Assembly (NCBI GenBank): GCA_963701445.1
Contig: CAVPAM010000002.1
Coordinates: forward strand, 1-64,000
Source: CAKZLS01 sp963701445
Lineage (GTDB): Bacteria; Pseudomonadota; Alphaproteobacteria; Rhodospirillales; Defluviicoccaceae
Length of the DNA stretch: 64,000 bases
Direction: 5' to 3'
The notes beneath the pieces were generated by a model. It did no database searches. It was not told the origin of the DNA and saw only the letters and a list, made by a program, of their open reading frames with translations. Within the stretch, counting starts at the first letter, position 1; the number at the start of each line of letters is the position of its first letter. The translations under genes and the position numbers were made by a program. Shown in pieces: positions 18,489 to 28,527 of the stretch.

Positions 18489-18643
18489 GGGGACTTTCGC
18501 CTGAGAAAACCGAGAAATAAGTTCGGTTATTCACCGGGCCACGTCTTGCGTCCGTCGCCACCGTCTGACATATACACGCTATCAACGACGCTTTTAGGAC
18601 TCAGGCCGTTTCTACAGATTCAACACGCGGCGCCGACGCGCCC

Positions 18644-19693
18644 GTGATCCACAGTTCGCTTCCCGCCATCGCGCAGCCTCGTGACTTCGACCGGAATTGG
18701 TCGCAAATCGCACGGCCGTACGCCCGGCCGCAAGCGGGACGCAGCATCGCGCAGTTGCTGACCACGGCCATTCCGCTCGCGGGGCTGTGGGTGGCCATGA
18801 TGCTGACGGTCGGTGGCGCCTACTGGGCGACCCTGCTGCTGGCGGTTCCGGCCGCGGCGTTCACCTTGCGGTTGTTCATCATCCAGCACGATTGCGGCCA
18901 TCGCTCGTTCTTCGACTCGCCGCGCCTCAACGATTGGCTCGGCGCGGTGATCGGGGTGATCACCCTGACTCCGCACGAATACTGGCGGCGGGCCCACAAC
19001 ATCCATCACGCCACGTGCGGCAATCTGGAGAAACGCGGAGTCGGCGACATCAGCGTTCTCACCGTGGCCGAGTACCTTGCGTTGCCTGGCTGGAAGCGTC
19101 TCGCTTATCGGGTGTACCGCATGCCCGCGGTCATTTTCGGAATCGGCCCGTTTTTCGTGTTCGTTCTCAAGTTTCGCCTCCCGCTGGACCTGATCCGTCG
19201 CGACCCCAAGCTTTTGACCAGCGTCATGGGTACCAACCTGGGCATTGCCGCGGCCGTGACAGCGCTCTGCCTCGGCTTCGCTCTCAACGTTTTCCAGGTT
19301 CTGATGGTTCTTTTGCCCGTTATCGTGCTCTCGGCCACGGCCGGCGTTTGGCTGTTCTATGTGCAGCATCAGTTCGAACGTACCTACTGGCGCGAACAGG
19401 ACGGCTGGAGCTTCCAGGAGGCCTCGGTGATGGCCAGCAGCTACTACGATCTGCCGCAACCGCTGCGCTGGTTTTCCGGGGACATCGGCATCCACCATAT
19501 CCACCACCTGTGTTGCCGCATTCCCAACTACCGCCTTGGCGCCTGCCTTGACGAGATCCCCGCGCTGCAAACCCTCAACCGCATCGGTCTTCGAGACAGC
19601 CTTGCCTGTCTCCGCCTGGCGCTGTGGGATGAGACCGCCCAGCGGCTGATTTCATTCCGTGGCCTGCGCCAAGCCCGGCTGGCCGCGCCGTAA
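18644..19693 (+). CDS. Membrane fatty acid desaturase
   Basis: The 349-residue protein has the three histidine boxes of non-haem di-iron desaturases: HDCGHRSFF, HNIHHATCGN and, near the C-terminus, HIHHLCCRIPNY, with four or so hydrophobic segments between. It resembles omega-6/delta-12 acyl-lipid desaturases (DesA). The start is a GTG. It would introduce double bases' substrate-side unsaturation, that is, C=C bonds in membrane acyl chains, and so could provide the unsaturated fatty acids that the nearby dioxygenase operon might use. That link is inference. It stands alone, 155 bases after the transporter gene. Confidence 0.88.
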   Translation: MIHSSLPAIAQPRDFDRNWSQIARPYARPQAGRSIAQLLTTAIPLAGLWVAMMLTVGGAYWATLLLAVPAAAFTLRLFIIQHDCGHRSFFDSPRLNDWLGAVIGVITLTPHEYWRRAHNIHHATCGNLEKRGVGDISVLTVAEYLALPGWKRLAYRVYRMPAVIFGIGPFFVFVLKFRLPLDLIRRDPKLLTSVMGTNLGIAAAVTALCLGFALNVFQVLMVLLPVIVLSATAGVWLFYVQHQFERTYWREQDGWSFQEASVMASSYYDLPQPLRWFSGDIGIHHIHHLCCRIPNYRLGACLDEIPALQTLNRIGLRDSLACLRLALWDETAQRLISFRGLRQARLAAP

Positions 19694-19903
19694 GACAGCC
19701 GATCCCGACGCACCATTCACGCGGCTCGCGCTCACGGCACGACATCGTCACTCCCGTATTCCAGCTTTCCCGGCCAATTCGCGGCATCACCGAAAAACCA
19801 TCGGACGACCGGGAACGGCGGGCGCGGAAACCGGCGCATAAGAAGAAATTTACTTTTCATTGGTATTCGTAGGAGGGGCTTTCGACTTACGGAACCAGTT
19901 CAG

Positions 19904-21427
19904 ATGTCCAACCTTGCCGCGTGGTTACGATCGGATAGCGTGCCGGCCTCCTTCGCCGACCGGCGCTTGGCCAACAGTTTCCTCAAGTATTGGGAGGAGT
20001 TGCGCGGCCGACGGCGGTTGCCGCCGATCTCCGAACTGAGTTTCGACAGCATCCAGGAATTCATGCCGCACACCTTCAATATGGACCTGGGCGCCGGTGC
20101 CCAGGATCCGATCGTTCGCTACATGGGCAAGGACCTGGCGGCGGATTGCGGCGGTAACTTTACCAACAAGCGCGTTTCCGAGTTGCCGCCGCAGAGCCTG
20201 CTGGCGCGCGCCACCCGGCGGGTCGCCGAGGTGATCGCCACCGGCGAACCGGTGATGATTTCCGACAGATTCGTCACCGGGGACGGAAACGAGATCCTTT
20301 ACCGCGCCGTGATGTTGCCTTTCGCCGGCGAAAGCGACCGGATCGATAACGTGGTCGGTGCCTTGAATTGCAAGGTTGTTCCGTTCGCCGCCGCGGCCCC
20401 GGCGCCGCGCCGCGAAACCCGGGCCATCGCCGAAGGCGCCGGACACCGGCCGCCAGGCCCGGCGGCGCCGGCGGCCTCCAGTTTCAAGGCCCGGTGCTTG
20501 CCGCCACCCGGATCACCGGTTCGCGACGGGACCGTCCCAGCCGTCCCGATGATCGAAAAGTCGCAATCCGGCGATCGAGTGAGCGAGGGTCCCCCGGCCA
20601 CGGTCGCGGGTAGCGCCGCCACGGTCAAGACAAGGGCGGGAAGGGTGATCGTCGTCGGCAGCGCCAAGGGCGGCACCGGCAAGTCCACCGCCGCCATGCA
20701 CCTGATCGTCTCCCTGCTGCGCGAAGGCTTGAAGGTCGGAAGCATCGACCTGGATACGCCCCAGCAAACGCTCAGCCGCTACATCGAAAACCGCCGCGCC
20801 CCGGCGCGCCACCGCGCGCGCGCCCTGCCGGTACCGAACCATCTGGCGTTTCCCGAGCCGGACGTGGACAAGCGGCGCCTCGAGGATGATCTTCGAAAGT
20901 TGCTGGCCACGTGCGACGCCGTGGTCATCGATACGCCGGGCAGCGACACCGAACTGTCCCGCTGGGCGCATGCGCTGGCGGACACCGTGATCACGCCGAT
21001 CAACGACAGCTTCGTGGATCTCGATACGCTCGCGGTCCTCGATCCGGAAACCCACGAGGTTCTCCAGTGGGGTCACTACGCGGAAATGGTGGCGCGAGCC
21101 CGCGAGCAGAAAGCGCGGCTGACCGGCCACGTCTTCGACTGGATCGTCATCCGCAATCGTCTCACGAACCTGAACGCCGGAAACAAACAGCGGATGGCGG
21201 ACACGTTGCAAGCGTTGTCCGCGTCTCTCGGCTTCCGGAACGAACCCGGCCTCGGCGAACGGGTGATCTATCGGGAGTTGTTTCTCGAGGGCCTCACACT
21301 TCTCGATCTCGTCCAGGAGGAGATCGAAGTGACGCTGACCATGTCCCACGTGGCCGCTCGCCAGGAACTCCGGACGCTGCTCAACGCGATCGGTCAGGAC
21401 GCGCCGGCGCCGACGAGCCGGCCGTAA
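19904..21427 (+). CDS. PAS_5 domain fused to a MipZ-type ParA ATPase
   Basis: The 507-residue protein has two recognisable halves. Residues about 8-160 match the alphaproteobacterial PAS_5 domain (LPPISELSFDSIQEFMPHTF, VRYMGKDLAADCG). A Pro/Ala-rich linker of about 85 residues follows. Residues about 246-507 are MipZ, the division-site ATPase: deviant Walker A SAKGGTGKST, SIDLDTPQQTLSRYIENR, VVIDTPGSDTELSRWAH, ADTVITPINDSFVDLDTL and GERVIYRELFLEGLTLLDL. MipZ forms a polar gradient that inhibits FtsZ; PAS_5 may sense a ligand or localise the protein. I know them normally as separate proteins, so the fusion is unusual. No frameshift is needed to join the halves. Confidence 0.85.
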   Translation: MSNLAAWLRSDSVPASFADRRLANSFLKYWEELRGRRRLPPISELSFDSIQEFMPHTFNMDLGAGAQDPIVRYMGKDLAADCGGNFTNKRVSELPPQSLLARATRRVAEVIATGEPVMISDRFVTGDGNEILYRAVMLPFAGESDRIDNVVGALNCKVVPFAAAAPAPRRETRAIAEGAGHRPPGPAAPAASSFKARCLPPPGSPVRDGTVPAVPMIEKSQSGDRVSEGPPATVAGSAATVKTRAGRVIVVGSAKGGTGKSTAAMHLIVSLLREGLKVGSIDLDTPQQTLSRYIENRRAPARHRARALPVPNHLAFPEPDVDKRRLEDDLRKLLATCDAVVIDTPGSDTELSRWAHALADTVITPINDSFVDLDTLAVLDPETHEVLQWGHYAEMVARAREQKARLTGHVFDWIVIRNRLTNLNAGNKQRMADTLQALSASLGFRNEPGLGERVIYRELFLEGLTLLDLVQEEIEVTLTMSHVAARQELRTLLNAIGQDAPAPTSRP

Positions 21428-21764
21428 GTCTCGGCGGGCCAACTCCTCGTCCAGCGGGGTTTCGGCTCGCTCCCTTTCCGAGCACCATGTCCTCGTGAGA
21501 GCGGGCCGGACTCGATCCGGCCGTTCCATGCCATCGTCTCGTTGAATCGATGGCGCGCTTGATCCGCGAGGACAAGACCCCGCCCGCACATGTCGACGGA
21601 TCTCGGTCGCCGGAATGGAGCAGGCGGGGAGGGCGATCGGTTCCGCTTGAACCGATCGTGGCCATGGAAACCCTTGGAGGGCGTCAGGCTTTTGCGCGGG
21701 TGCCGATGACTTCGGCCAACTGTCCGCGTTTAACGCATGGATCCCAAATCTCGGACGCGGACCA
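21428..21764. other. Intergenic gap between convergent genes
   Basis: The gap separates the PAS-MipZ gene from the convergent TPR-lipoprotein gene. A plus-strand open frame at 21550-21768 (72 codons) and minus-strand frames across it have no recognisable domain and poor composition. I see no clear terminator hairpin, tRNA or repeat. Confidence 0.5.
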
Positions 21765-23786
21765 CTAGATTTCCGGTGTCGGGTTCGCCGTGTCTGATGG
21801 GGCCGCGTCTGAGGGGGCCGCGTCGGACAGGAAGACGGCGCCGTCCACCGGGTCGACGGTCGCGTGCGTGGCGACAACATCGATGACGACCCGGGATCCA
21901 AGCTGGAAATGCCGGATTTTTGCCAACTCGGGGACGACAATCGAAACCCCGGGACGGTCGCCGTCGGTTTCCACGGAGGCGTCGACCACCTGCCGCAGGC
22001 CGCGGACGCGCTTGCGATCCATTGCGATCTTGGCGGACCGGTTGAAGACCACGACGGCCTGGTTACCAGATTTCTGGATGCTGTAGTCCACACGCTCCGG
22101 CCAATCGAACACGATTCGGCTGAAGCCGGGATGCTCGCCCGTGCGCGACCCGACCCGGTCGATTGCCGGTGGCGCCGCATCCGTGGATACGGGATGCGCC
22201 AGGGTCGCCGAGGCTGTTTCGATGACCTTGGCGGTTTCGGCGGTGGGAGAGGGTGTCGGGCTGGCCTTATCCATCGCGACCGGGGCCGGCGGAATGGCCG
22301 AAACGGCGGGGGCCGGCTCGCTTGTGGCGGCGGTTTGTTCGGTCGGGACTGGTTTGACGGCTTCGGCGCGCATGGGGTCGGAACCGGCGGTTTCGCCATT
22401 GTCGGCGTCGACGTTGGCGCTCACGACTGGATCCACGGGCGGCGTAGGCGCGGTCGGCAAGGACGAGGCCGCTTCGTCGACGAACGCGACGCCGTCAAGG
22501 TTGGCGGCGGCCTCGGTCGCGACGGGCGCGACACTGGCGGAAGACGCCACGGACAGGTCGGCGGCGGTCAAGATCTCGGCGGTGGCGATCAGTTCCGCGC
22601 TGTCGAAGCTGGCGACCTCGAGTGTCGACTGGGCTCCGTCCTCGATCTGTGAAGGAACAGCCGGTTGAGGCCTCGAGGCAATGGTTTCCGCTGGTTCGAC
22701 GGTGTTGTCCGCTCGTTCGACAACGGGGGCGTCCACATCGGCGGCGGTCTTCTCCGGTTCGAGGATTGTCTCGTCGGCGACGACCAGGGCATCCTCCGGC
22801 TGGATGACGGTTTCGTCAACGAAAGCAACGGTTTCGTCCGCGTCGACGACGGTGTCCCCGGGTTCGAGGATGGCCTCGTCAAATGCTTCCTCGATTTCTT
22901 CCGGTTCGGGTCCCGACGCCACGAAGACATCGGCTGAAAGATCGTCGAATTCTGTCCGGACACCAAGCGCGGCGGCGGCAAGATGGGGACCGGAGAGCCC
23001 GCGAAGAAATTCAAAATACGCAATATTGTTCTCGACTTGCCAAGGCCTTAAATCCGTTCTGGCGACGGCTCGCGCCTGTTCGGTCGCGCCCACCAGCGCG
23101 TACGCCAAGGCAAGATTGCGCCGGGCGGATGCCCCGATCATGGGATCGTCGGCCAACATGCGGAGCATGTCGATGGACGCCCTGTGGTCGCCGCTCAGCG
23201 TCAGCGAAAGGGCGAGGTTGTTTCTGACCGCCAAGTTGCCGGGCTCGCGGTCGATGGCCTCGCGATAGCTTTGCTGCGCGGCTTTGTGATCGCCCGCCAG
23301 ATCGAGAGCGACACCCAGGCCGTTGTATCCCCGGTGGTCATTGGGTTTCAGCGCGATGACGGCGCGAAATTCCTCGGCGGCCTCCTGGGGGCGGTTGAGC
23401 GCGATCAACGCGCGCCCATTGCCGACGTGTCCGCGCTCGCTGCTCTTGTCCAGTTCGAGGGCCGCGCGAAACGCGGCGGCGGCGCCGTGATGGTTGCCCA
23501 TGGCGGCGGCGGTTTCGCCCATGTCCAGAAGCGGTTTCGGATTTGTCGGTTCCAGCGAGTGAGCCCGGTCATAGAAAACATAGGCCGCCGTCAGGTCGCC
23601 GCCGGCCCGGGTCGCTCCGGCGATCCGCATCAATTGATTGACTTGGCTTTCTTGATCGTCGGCCGCCATTTCTTCCGCTGTCTGCACTCCGCCGGCGCAA
23701 CCCGCGGCAAGCGCGATGACGGGGAGAATGTAAAACGCGGCCATGCCCGAGCGAAGGCGGAGAATGGAACGAATTCTTAAGGACAT
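21765..23786 (-). CDS. TPR lipoprotein with acidic Pro/Ala-rich linker and AMIN-like C-terminal domain
   Basis: The 673-residue protein begins with a lipoprotein signal (VIALAAGC, Cys30). Five or so TPR units occupy about residues 50-230 (for example YNGLGVALDLAGDHKAAQQS and NNLALSLTLSGDHRASIDML), as in TadD-type secretion lipoproteins. A long low-complexity linker (about 265-540) rich in Asp, Glu, Val, Pro and Ala contains irregular DETV/EPE repeats. The C-terminal part (about 550-645) has SRIVFDWPERVDYSIQ, VVVFNRSAKI and FQLGSRVVIDV, resembling AMIN-type cell-wall or secretin-associated domains. It probably spans from the outer membrane into the periplasm or peptidoglycan. The function is unknown. 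Confidence 0.75.
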   Translation of the reverse strand: MSLRIRSILRLRSGMAAFYILPVIALAAGCAGGVQTAEEMAADDQESQVNQLMRIAGATRAGGDLTAAYVFYDRAHSLEPTNPKPLLDMGETAAAMGNHHGAAAAFRAALELDKSSERGHVGNGRALIALNRPQEAAEEFRAVIALKPNDHRGYNGLGVALDLAGDHKAAQQSYREAIDREPGNLAVRNNLALSLTLSGDHRASIDMLRMLADDPMIGASARRNLALAYALVGATEQARAVARTDLRPWQVENNIAYFEFLRGLSGPHLAAAALGVRTEFDDLSADVFVASGPEPEEIEEAFDEAILEPGDTVVDADETVAFVDETVIQPEDALVVADETILEPEKTAADVDAPVVERADNTVEPAETIASRPQPAVPSQIEDGAQSTLEVASFDSAELIATAEILTAADLSVASSASVAPVATEAAANLDGVAFVDEAASSLPTAPTPPVDPVVSANVDADNGETAGSDPMRAEAVKPVPTEQTAATSEPAPAVSAIPPAPVAMDKASPTPSPTAETAKVIETASATLAHPVSTDAAPPAIDRVGSRTGEHPGFSRIVFDWPERVDYSIQKSGNQAVVVFNRSAKIAMDRKRVRGLRQVVDASVETDGDRPGVSIVVPELAKIRHFQLGSRVVIDVVATHATVDPVDGAVFLSDAAPSDAAPSDTANPTPEI

Positions 23787-24052
23787 GGAGGGTGGCCCCT
23801 TCTAAGCCGTACCGAAAACAATCAGACAGGATTCCCATGATTCCGCGTTTCGCGAAGGAAGCCTTGGAATGCGCAAGAACTCAGCATCCACAGATTGTGA
23901 AACGCCACGAAATCAACTTAAGAGGGATCGATTAAGAAACGTTTAAAAGCGCCGTTCCAATTTCCGTCCTTGAAGTATGGCCGCAAGCCACAAACATACA
24001 CGTCAACGGAGCGGCCGGCGTAGCACAGCTCCTGAACGGATGGGAGGAGACC

Positions 24053-24481
24053 ATGGGTCGTTGGAAATACGTGGCGATCGTGGCGCTGCTGGTGGGATTG
24101 TCGGCGGGCGGGGCGCTGGCCTCGGACCGCACGCCGGCGGTGGAAGGCGCCGTCGTCTACATCGTCTCTCCGGCCGACGGCGCGACCGTGTCCAGTCCGG
24201 TGACGGTGGTGTTCGGCCTCAAGGGCATGGGCGTCGCGCCCGCCGGCACCGAAAACGACAAGACCGGCCACCACCACCTGATCGTCGATGCGCCGCTGCC
24301 GCCCCTCGGCGAGCCCATCCCGGCCGACGAACGGCACATCCACTTCGGCGGCGGCCAGACCGAATACACCATCGAGCTCGCGCCCGGCTCTCACACGCTC
24401 CAATTGCTGCTGGGCGATCTCAACCACGTGCCCCATGACCCGGTGGTGGCAAGCGAGCCCATCACCATCACCGTCAAGTAA
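24053..24481 (+). CDS. Periplasmic DUF4399 protein
   Basis: The 142-residue protein has a signal peptide (cleaved near GALAS) and a single DUF4399 beta domain: VYIVSPADGATVSSPVTVVF, the KTGHHHLIVD histidine-rich strand, and LLLGDLNHVPHDP. The histidine cluster suggests metal binding. Its biochemical role is unknown to me. A GGGAGG site precedes the ATG. It converges with DUF6494 of the formate dehydrogenase locus and is probably independent of it. Confidence 0.85.
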   Translation: MGRWKYVAIVALLVGLSAGGALASDRTPAVEGAVVYIVSPADGATVSSPVTVVFGLKGMGVAPAGTENDKTGHHHLIVDAPLPPLGEPIPADERHIHFGGGQTEYTIELAPGSHTLQLLLGDLNHVPHDPVVASEPITITVK

Positions 24482-24514
24482 GGGTCCGGCCGGGAGCGGG
24501 TCGGAGAGGCTGCG

Positions 24515-24721
24515 TCAGCCCAGGTCGATGACGCCGTCCACCGAGAAGTCGAGGTCCACGCCATCGATGGTCACCCGGGCGTTGGCCTTGACCGTGCCGC
24601 CCGCGGGAATTCTGCCGGCCGCCACCGCGTCGCGGATGGCCTTCTCGATTTCCCGCTGGGACGTCACACCCAGGGTCTTGAGAAACTTCCGCACGCTCAT
24701 GTTGAAGACTTCTTCGTTCAT
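24515..24721 (-). CDS. DUF6494 protein of the formate dehydrogenase locus
   Basis: The 68-residue cytoplasmic protein reads MNEEVFNMSVRKFLKTLGVT, then EIEKAIRDAVAAGRI and a beta hairpin ending VDLDFSVDGVIDLG. It matches the small family often found at the end of alphaproteobacterial formate dehydrogenase maturation operons. It is last in the minus-strand operon after the ferredoxin-like and DUF6352 genes. The function is unknown. Confidence 0.75.
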   Translation of the reverse strand: MNEEVFNMSVRKFLKTLGVTSQREIEKAIRDAVAAGRIPAGGTVKANARVTIDGVDLDFSVDGVIDLG

Positions 24722-24763
24722 GGTCGCCTCTCCTTTGTTATTATGGGTGATCGTTGCGATCCC

Positions 24764-25724
24764 TCATGCCTTCTCGGCGATGGGCAAATTGACCAAAAGA
24801 TTTTGCGGTTTGAGGCGAAGGCGGTTGGCGGGCGTCATCGCCATGCCCAGGTAGACCGGCCGGTCCGCCATGTCGGGCAACGCGGCGGCGCGATCCTTGA
24901 ACTCCAGGCGAAACAGCGCCAGGATCCGCGAGAATCGGTCCTCGTCCACGGCGCGCCCCTCGTACAGGTCGTTGAGGATGGCCGTGGCTTCCGCGTCCAA
25001 GGCCCACGTGCCAGCGCCAGCGTTCGTCCCGGATGGATGCCACCGGCTGGATCGACACCCGCACGCCGAGAAAATGATCCACCCAGCTTTCCAGCACCCG
25101 CGCCAGGGCGTCCTGGCCGAAGCTTTGAATGCTGGCATTGAATACGGTGTCGTATCGATCGCTTCGTTCCCAGTAGGTTGCGATATTATCTTCGCTCAAG
25201 ACATCAAGATTGATCGCCGCGCTGGCCGCTTGCGTTTCCACGGTTTCGTCGTCGGCCAGCATGATGGCGCCGTCGGCGATGTTGACCTTCTGACTTCGGA
25301 ACAGCAATTCCGCCGCGCGTAGCCGCAAGGGGTCGTCGCAGTCCTCGAGGATGCCGCGCAGGATGACCTGGACGATATGGTCGACGAACAGCGGTGGAAT
25401 CCCGCCGCCGCCGCGAACGAGGCGAAGGTACGCCGCTTCCAGGCTGGGAGCGCCGGCGAGCCAGTCGCGAAATCGCAGGAAAACGCCGTAGTTCTCGGCC
25501 GCGTCGGGATCGGCGAACGCGGAGAGATCCTGGTCTGGCACCGGCATGCGCGGCTCGGCCATCAGACGCTCGAACAAAGCGATCTCGGCGGCGCAGGACT
25601 CGGCGATGGGACGGATCTCCGGGCGCTCCAGGTACGCCCGCAGGAACGCGTCGGTGACCCGCAAGGCCCCCGCGCGGTCGCGCTCGAGCAGATGGTAACC
25701 GGACAGTTTCCAGAAATCGGGCAT
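24764..25724 (-). CDS. DUF6352 protein, apparent frameshift
   Basis: The cytoplasmic protein of about 320 residues starts MPDFWKLSGYHLLERDRAG, has VTDAFLRAYLERPEIRPI and a long helical middle, and ends LRLKPQNLLVNLPIAEKA. It belongs to a family seen beside ferredoxin and DUF3305/3306 genes in formate dehydrogenase loci. The frame breaks near 25003. Removing one base there joins WRWHVGL to DAEATAILNDLYEG and restores a full-length protein. The start lies two bases after the ferredoxin-like gene's stop. Confidence 0.7.
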
Positions 25725-25726
25725 GG

Positions 25727-27772
25727 TCAGTGCGGCTTGCCCTTGGAGGGGGGACGGTCCCGGTCGGCCTCGCGTTCGCGCAGGTAGTCGTCGGTGGTCC
25801 GCGGCACCGGCCGGGCGCCGACCGGCGAACGGATCGTCGGTGCGTTCGAACTGGACGATCACCCGGCAGTCCTCGCACATTTTAATGATATCGAGGCGGC
25901 CGGGTTCGGAGAACATGGAGTGCCCCTCCAGCTTTTTCACCAGGAGATCGATGGTGGATTGGGTGGCGAAGGGCTTGCCGCAGCGGATGCAGCCGAACGG
26001 CTCTTCCTCCTTGAGGACGATCTTCTCCTTGGCGGCGCGCGCGAAGTTGAGGCGCGGCTCCAGCGTGATGGCGTCCTCCGGACAGGTGGCCCGGCACAGC
26101 CCGCACTGGACGCAGTTGACCTCGGTGAAGCCCAGCTGCGGCCGCTCGGGATTGTCGTTGAGCGCCCGGGTGGGGCAGACGCCGACGCACGACAGACAGA
26201 GCGTGCACCGCTCCTGGTTGACGATCACCTGGCCGAACGGCGCCCCGGCGCCAAGGGGAACGACCTCGGCCGGGGACGGCGCATGGGCATGAAGATGATC
26301 CAGGGCGGTGCCGAGCGCCGTCCGCTTGTCGCCCATGACACGGTACCTTGCGGGCTCGGCGGCGGCCGGATCGGCGGATCCGTGTAAAGGCTCATTTCGA
26401 GGTCCGAGGGGTCCCGTTCCGCGTCGACGGTGACGCGCTCGCCGTCGTAGCCGAGGCCGTCCATGATGGCATGGGCCACGTCCATATGGCCGCGCAGGGG
26501 ATCGAGCGCGTCGCGGTGTTCCGGGCCGGCGAGGATGCGGATCCGGGAGATCCCGTAGCCCAGCGCGGTCAGCAGGAAATCGAGACCGATCTGGGTGATC
26601 TCGTTGACCGCGAACGGCACGACGCGGGCCGGCAGCCCGCGGCCGTTCCGCGCCATGGCGGAGATCATGTCGGCGCCGTAACGCGGGTCGTGAACCAGCA
26701 GCGCCATGTCCGCGCCGCCGGCGCCTCGGTAGGTGCCGCTCAACACCCGGAGACGTTCGAACAGCGCGTTGCCCCTGGGCATGTCGAAGGAGATGGCGCC
26801 GGTGGGGCAGACGCTGGCGCAGCTTCCGTGACCGACGCAGATGTAGGGATCGATGGCCACATGGTCGCCGTCCGGCACGATGGCCCCGGTGGGACACGCG
26901 TTGAGGCACAGATCACAGCCGACCACCTGGTTGCGCGAATGGGCGCAGATGGACGGGTTGACGCCGACGTAGCGCGGCTTCTCGAATTCGCCCACCATGT
27001 CCGCCAGATCGAACAGCGCCCGCTGCACCGCCACCGGATCCCCGGGCTCGGCGCGCACATAGCCCTCGCGCTTGCCGGGCGCGGCGAACAGCGGCGCGTC
27101 GCCGGAGAGGTCGAGGATCAGGTCGCAGGCCGACACGGCACCGTCCTGGCCGTCCTCGAAGCTCAGCGCCGATCGCGACGACGCGCTGGCCGGGGCGAGT
27201 CCGTCGATGGTCACCTGGAAGGCGCCGAGGTGGCCGCTGGCCTGGCGGACGGTGCCCTTGAACACCGGCATGTCGGCCACCGCCGGCGGCTCGGCGTCGC
27301 CCGGCGTCTTGAGCAGGCAGGTCACGCCGAGACGCCCGGACAGTCGACGCGCCGCGTCCATGGCGGTTTGGCCGGACCCGTAGACCAGGATCACGCCCTC
27401 GGATTTCAGGGTGACGGACAGCGCCGGCTCGAAGTCGAGCGCCGCCTCGGCGATCAGCGCCGCGATCTTGGCCCCGGCCTTGCCGCCCTGGTCGGACCAG
27501 CCGGCCCGTTCGCGGATGTTGACGAACGCGAGGGGGACATCGGCGTTCCCTTCCGCCGCCAGTTCGCCGAACAACGGGGCTTCCTGAGTGCAGCAGACGA
27601 GCAGGGGCTCTCCGGCGGCGGCGGCCTTCTTGAACGCGTCGACCTGACTGCGGCACAGATGGGTGTGCGCGAATGGCTCGTCGGCGCCCAGGTTGGCGGC
27701 GATCCGCTTCACGTCGAGCGTCATGGTCCGCTCGCAGTCGCAGACGAGCACGCGTTTGTCCCGCACCTTCAT
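25727..27772 (-). CDS. Multi-cluster 4Fe-4S protein of the formate dehydrogenase locus, two apparent frameshifts
   Basis: The protein of about 680 residues begins VLVCDCERTMTLDVKRIAAN. It carries two ferredoxin-type motifs near the middle (CDLCLNACPTGAI and CVGHGSCASVCPTGAISF) and two more after the first break (CTLCLSCVGVCPTRAL and CVQCGLCRATCPEDAI), plus a late CIRCG and CEDC. It probably passes electrons during formate dehydrogenase maturation or molybdopterin sulfur handling. Two breaks occur: near 26368, where one missing base joins SLYTDP to the next frame, and near 25824, where one extra base separates TDDPFA from the end VPRTTDDYLREREADRDR. Both downstream frames stay family-like. It is divergent from DUF3305. 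Confidence 0.78.
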
Positions 27773-27957
27773 CGACGTTCTCTCCCGTTCGTCAGCCGCG
27801 CCTTACCGCTTTTGCTTCATTGCCACGATCATCCAACAGTTGGCGGGGCGAGCGCAACACTCCGATGCGGGCGGCGCGGTTCCGTGCCGTCGCCGGGCCG
27901 CTGTTGGCGAACCTCCCGTCATCTCCTATGTAAACAGTGGGAGGCGACGATAACGCC

Positions 27958-28527
27958 ATGATCGACGCACACGACAAGTCACCCGATCCTCTGCCCGACG
28001 GCATTCCCGTCGGGGTGGTCTTGGAGCGGCGCGACAGCCGGCATCCGTGGCAGGATCACACCTGGACAGTGCAAGCGGTCATGCTTGGCGGCGGTCCCGC
28101 CGGGGACTGGCGGGTCCTGGAAGCGGGGTCCGGTTGGACCCGCTATTACGCCGGGTCTCTCGACCTGCGGCTGTACCCGCGCGAGACGGAAGGCTACCGC
28201 CGGAACCTGTCGCGCGATCCGCCGTCGGTTTATGTGGTGCTGCGTCCGGGCGAGGACCCAGGCGAGGCGGGAGGCGATGGCAGGCACGAGGTCGTGCCGT
28301 TCCTCATGACCGTCTGTCCTTTCGAGGCCCAGGACTACATGGACAGCGGCGAGGAAACCGTCGAGAGCGTTCCCATGCCGGCCGGGATGGCGGCCTGGGT
28401 TCAAGCGTTCGTCGACCGCCATCACGTGGACGAACCGTTCATCAAGCGCAAACAGAAACCGAAGCAGTGCGGCGTCGCCCCGGAGCCGTTCGCCCGGAAA
28501 CCAATGGAGCGCGGCGGTGACCGATAA
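27958..28527 (+). CDS. DUF3305 protein
   Basis: The 189-residue cytoplasmic protein matches DUF3305: GVVLERRDSRHPWQDHTWTV, then YAGSLDLRLYPRETEGYRRN, PSVYVVLR and MTVCPFEAQDYMDSGEETVE. The ATG at 27958 was chosen over an earlier one because GGGAGG lies ten bases before it. With DUF3306 it forms a pair that accompanies formate dehydrogenase genes in alphaproteobacteria. The function is unknown but presumably lies in enzyme maturation. The gene is divergent from the 4Fe-4S protein gene across about 185 bases that must hold both promoters. Confidence 0.87.
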   Translation: MIDAHDKSPDPLPDGIPVGVVLERRDSRHPWQDHTWTVQAVMLGGGPAGDWRVLEAGSGWTRYYAGSLDLRLYPRETEGYRRNLSRDPPSVYVVLRPGEDPGEAGGDGRHEVVPFLMTVCPFEAQDYMDSGEETVESVPMPAGMAAWVQAFVDRHHVDEPFIKRKQKPKQCGVAPEPFARKPMERGGDR

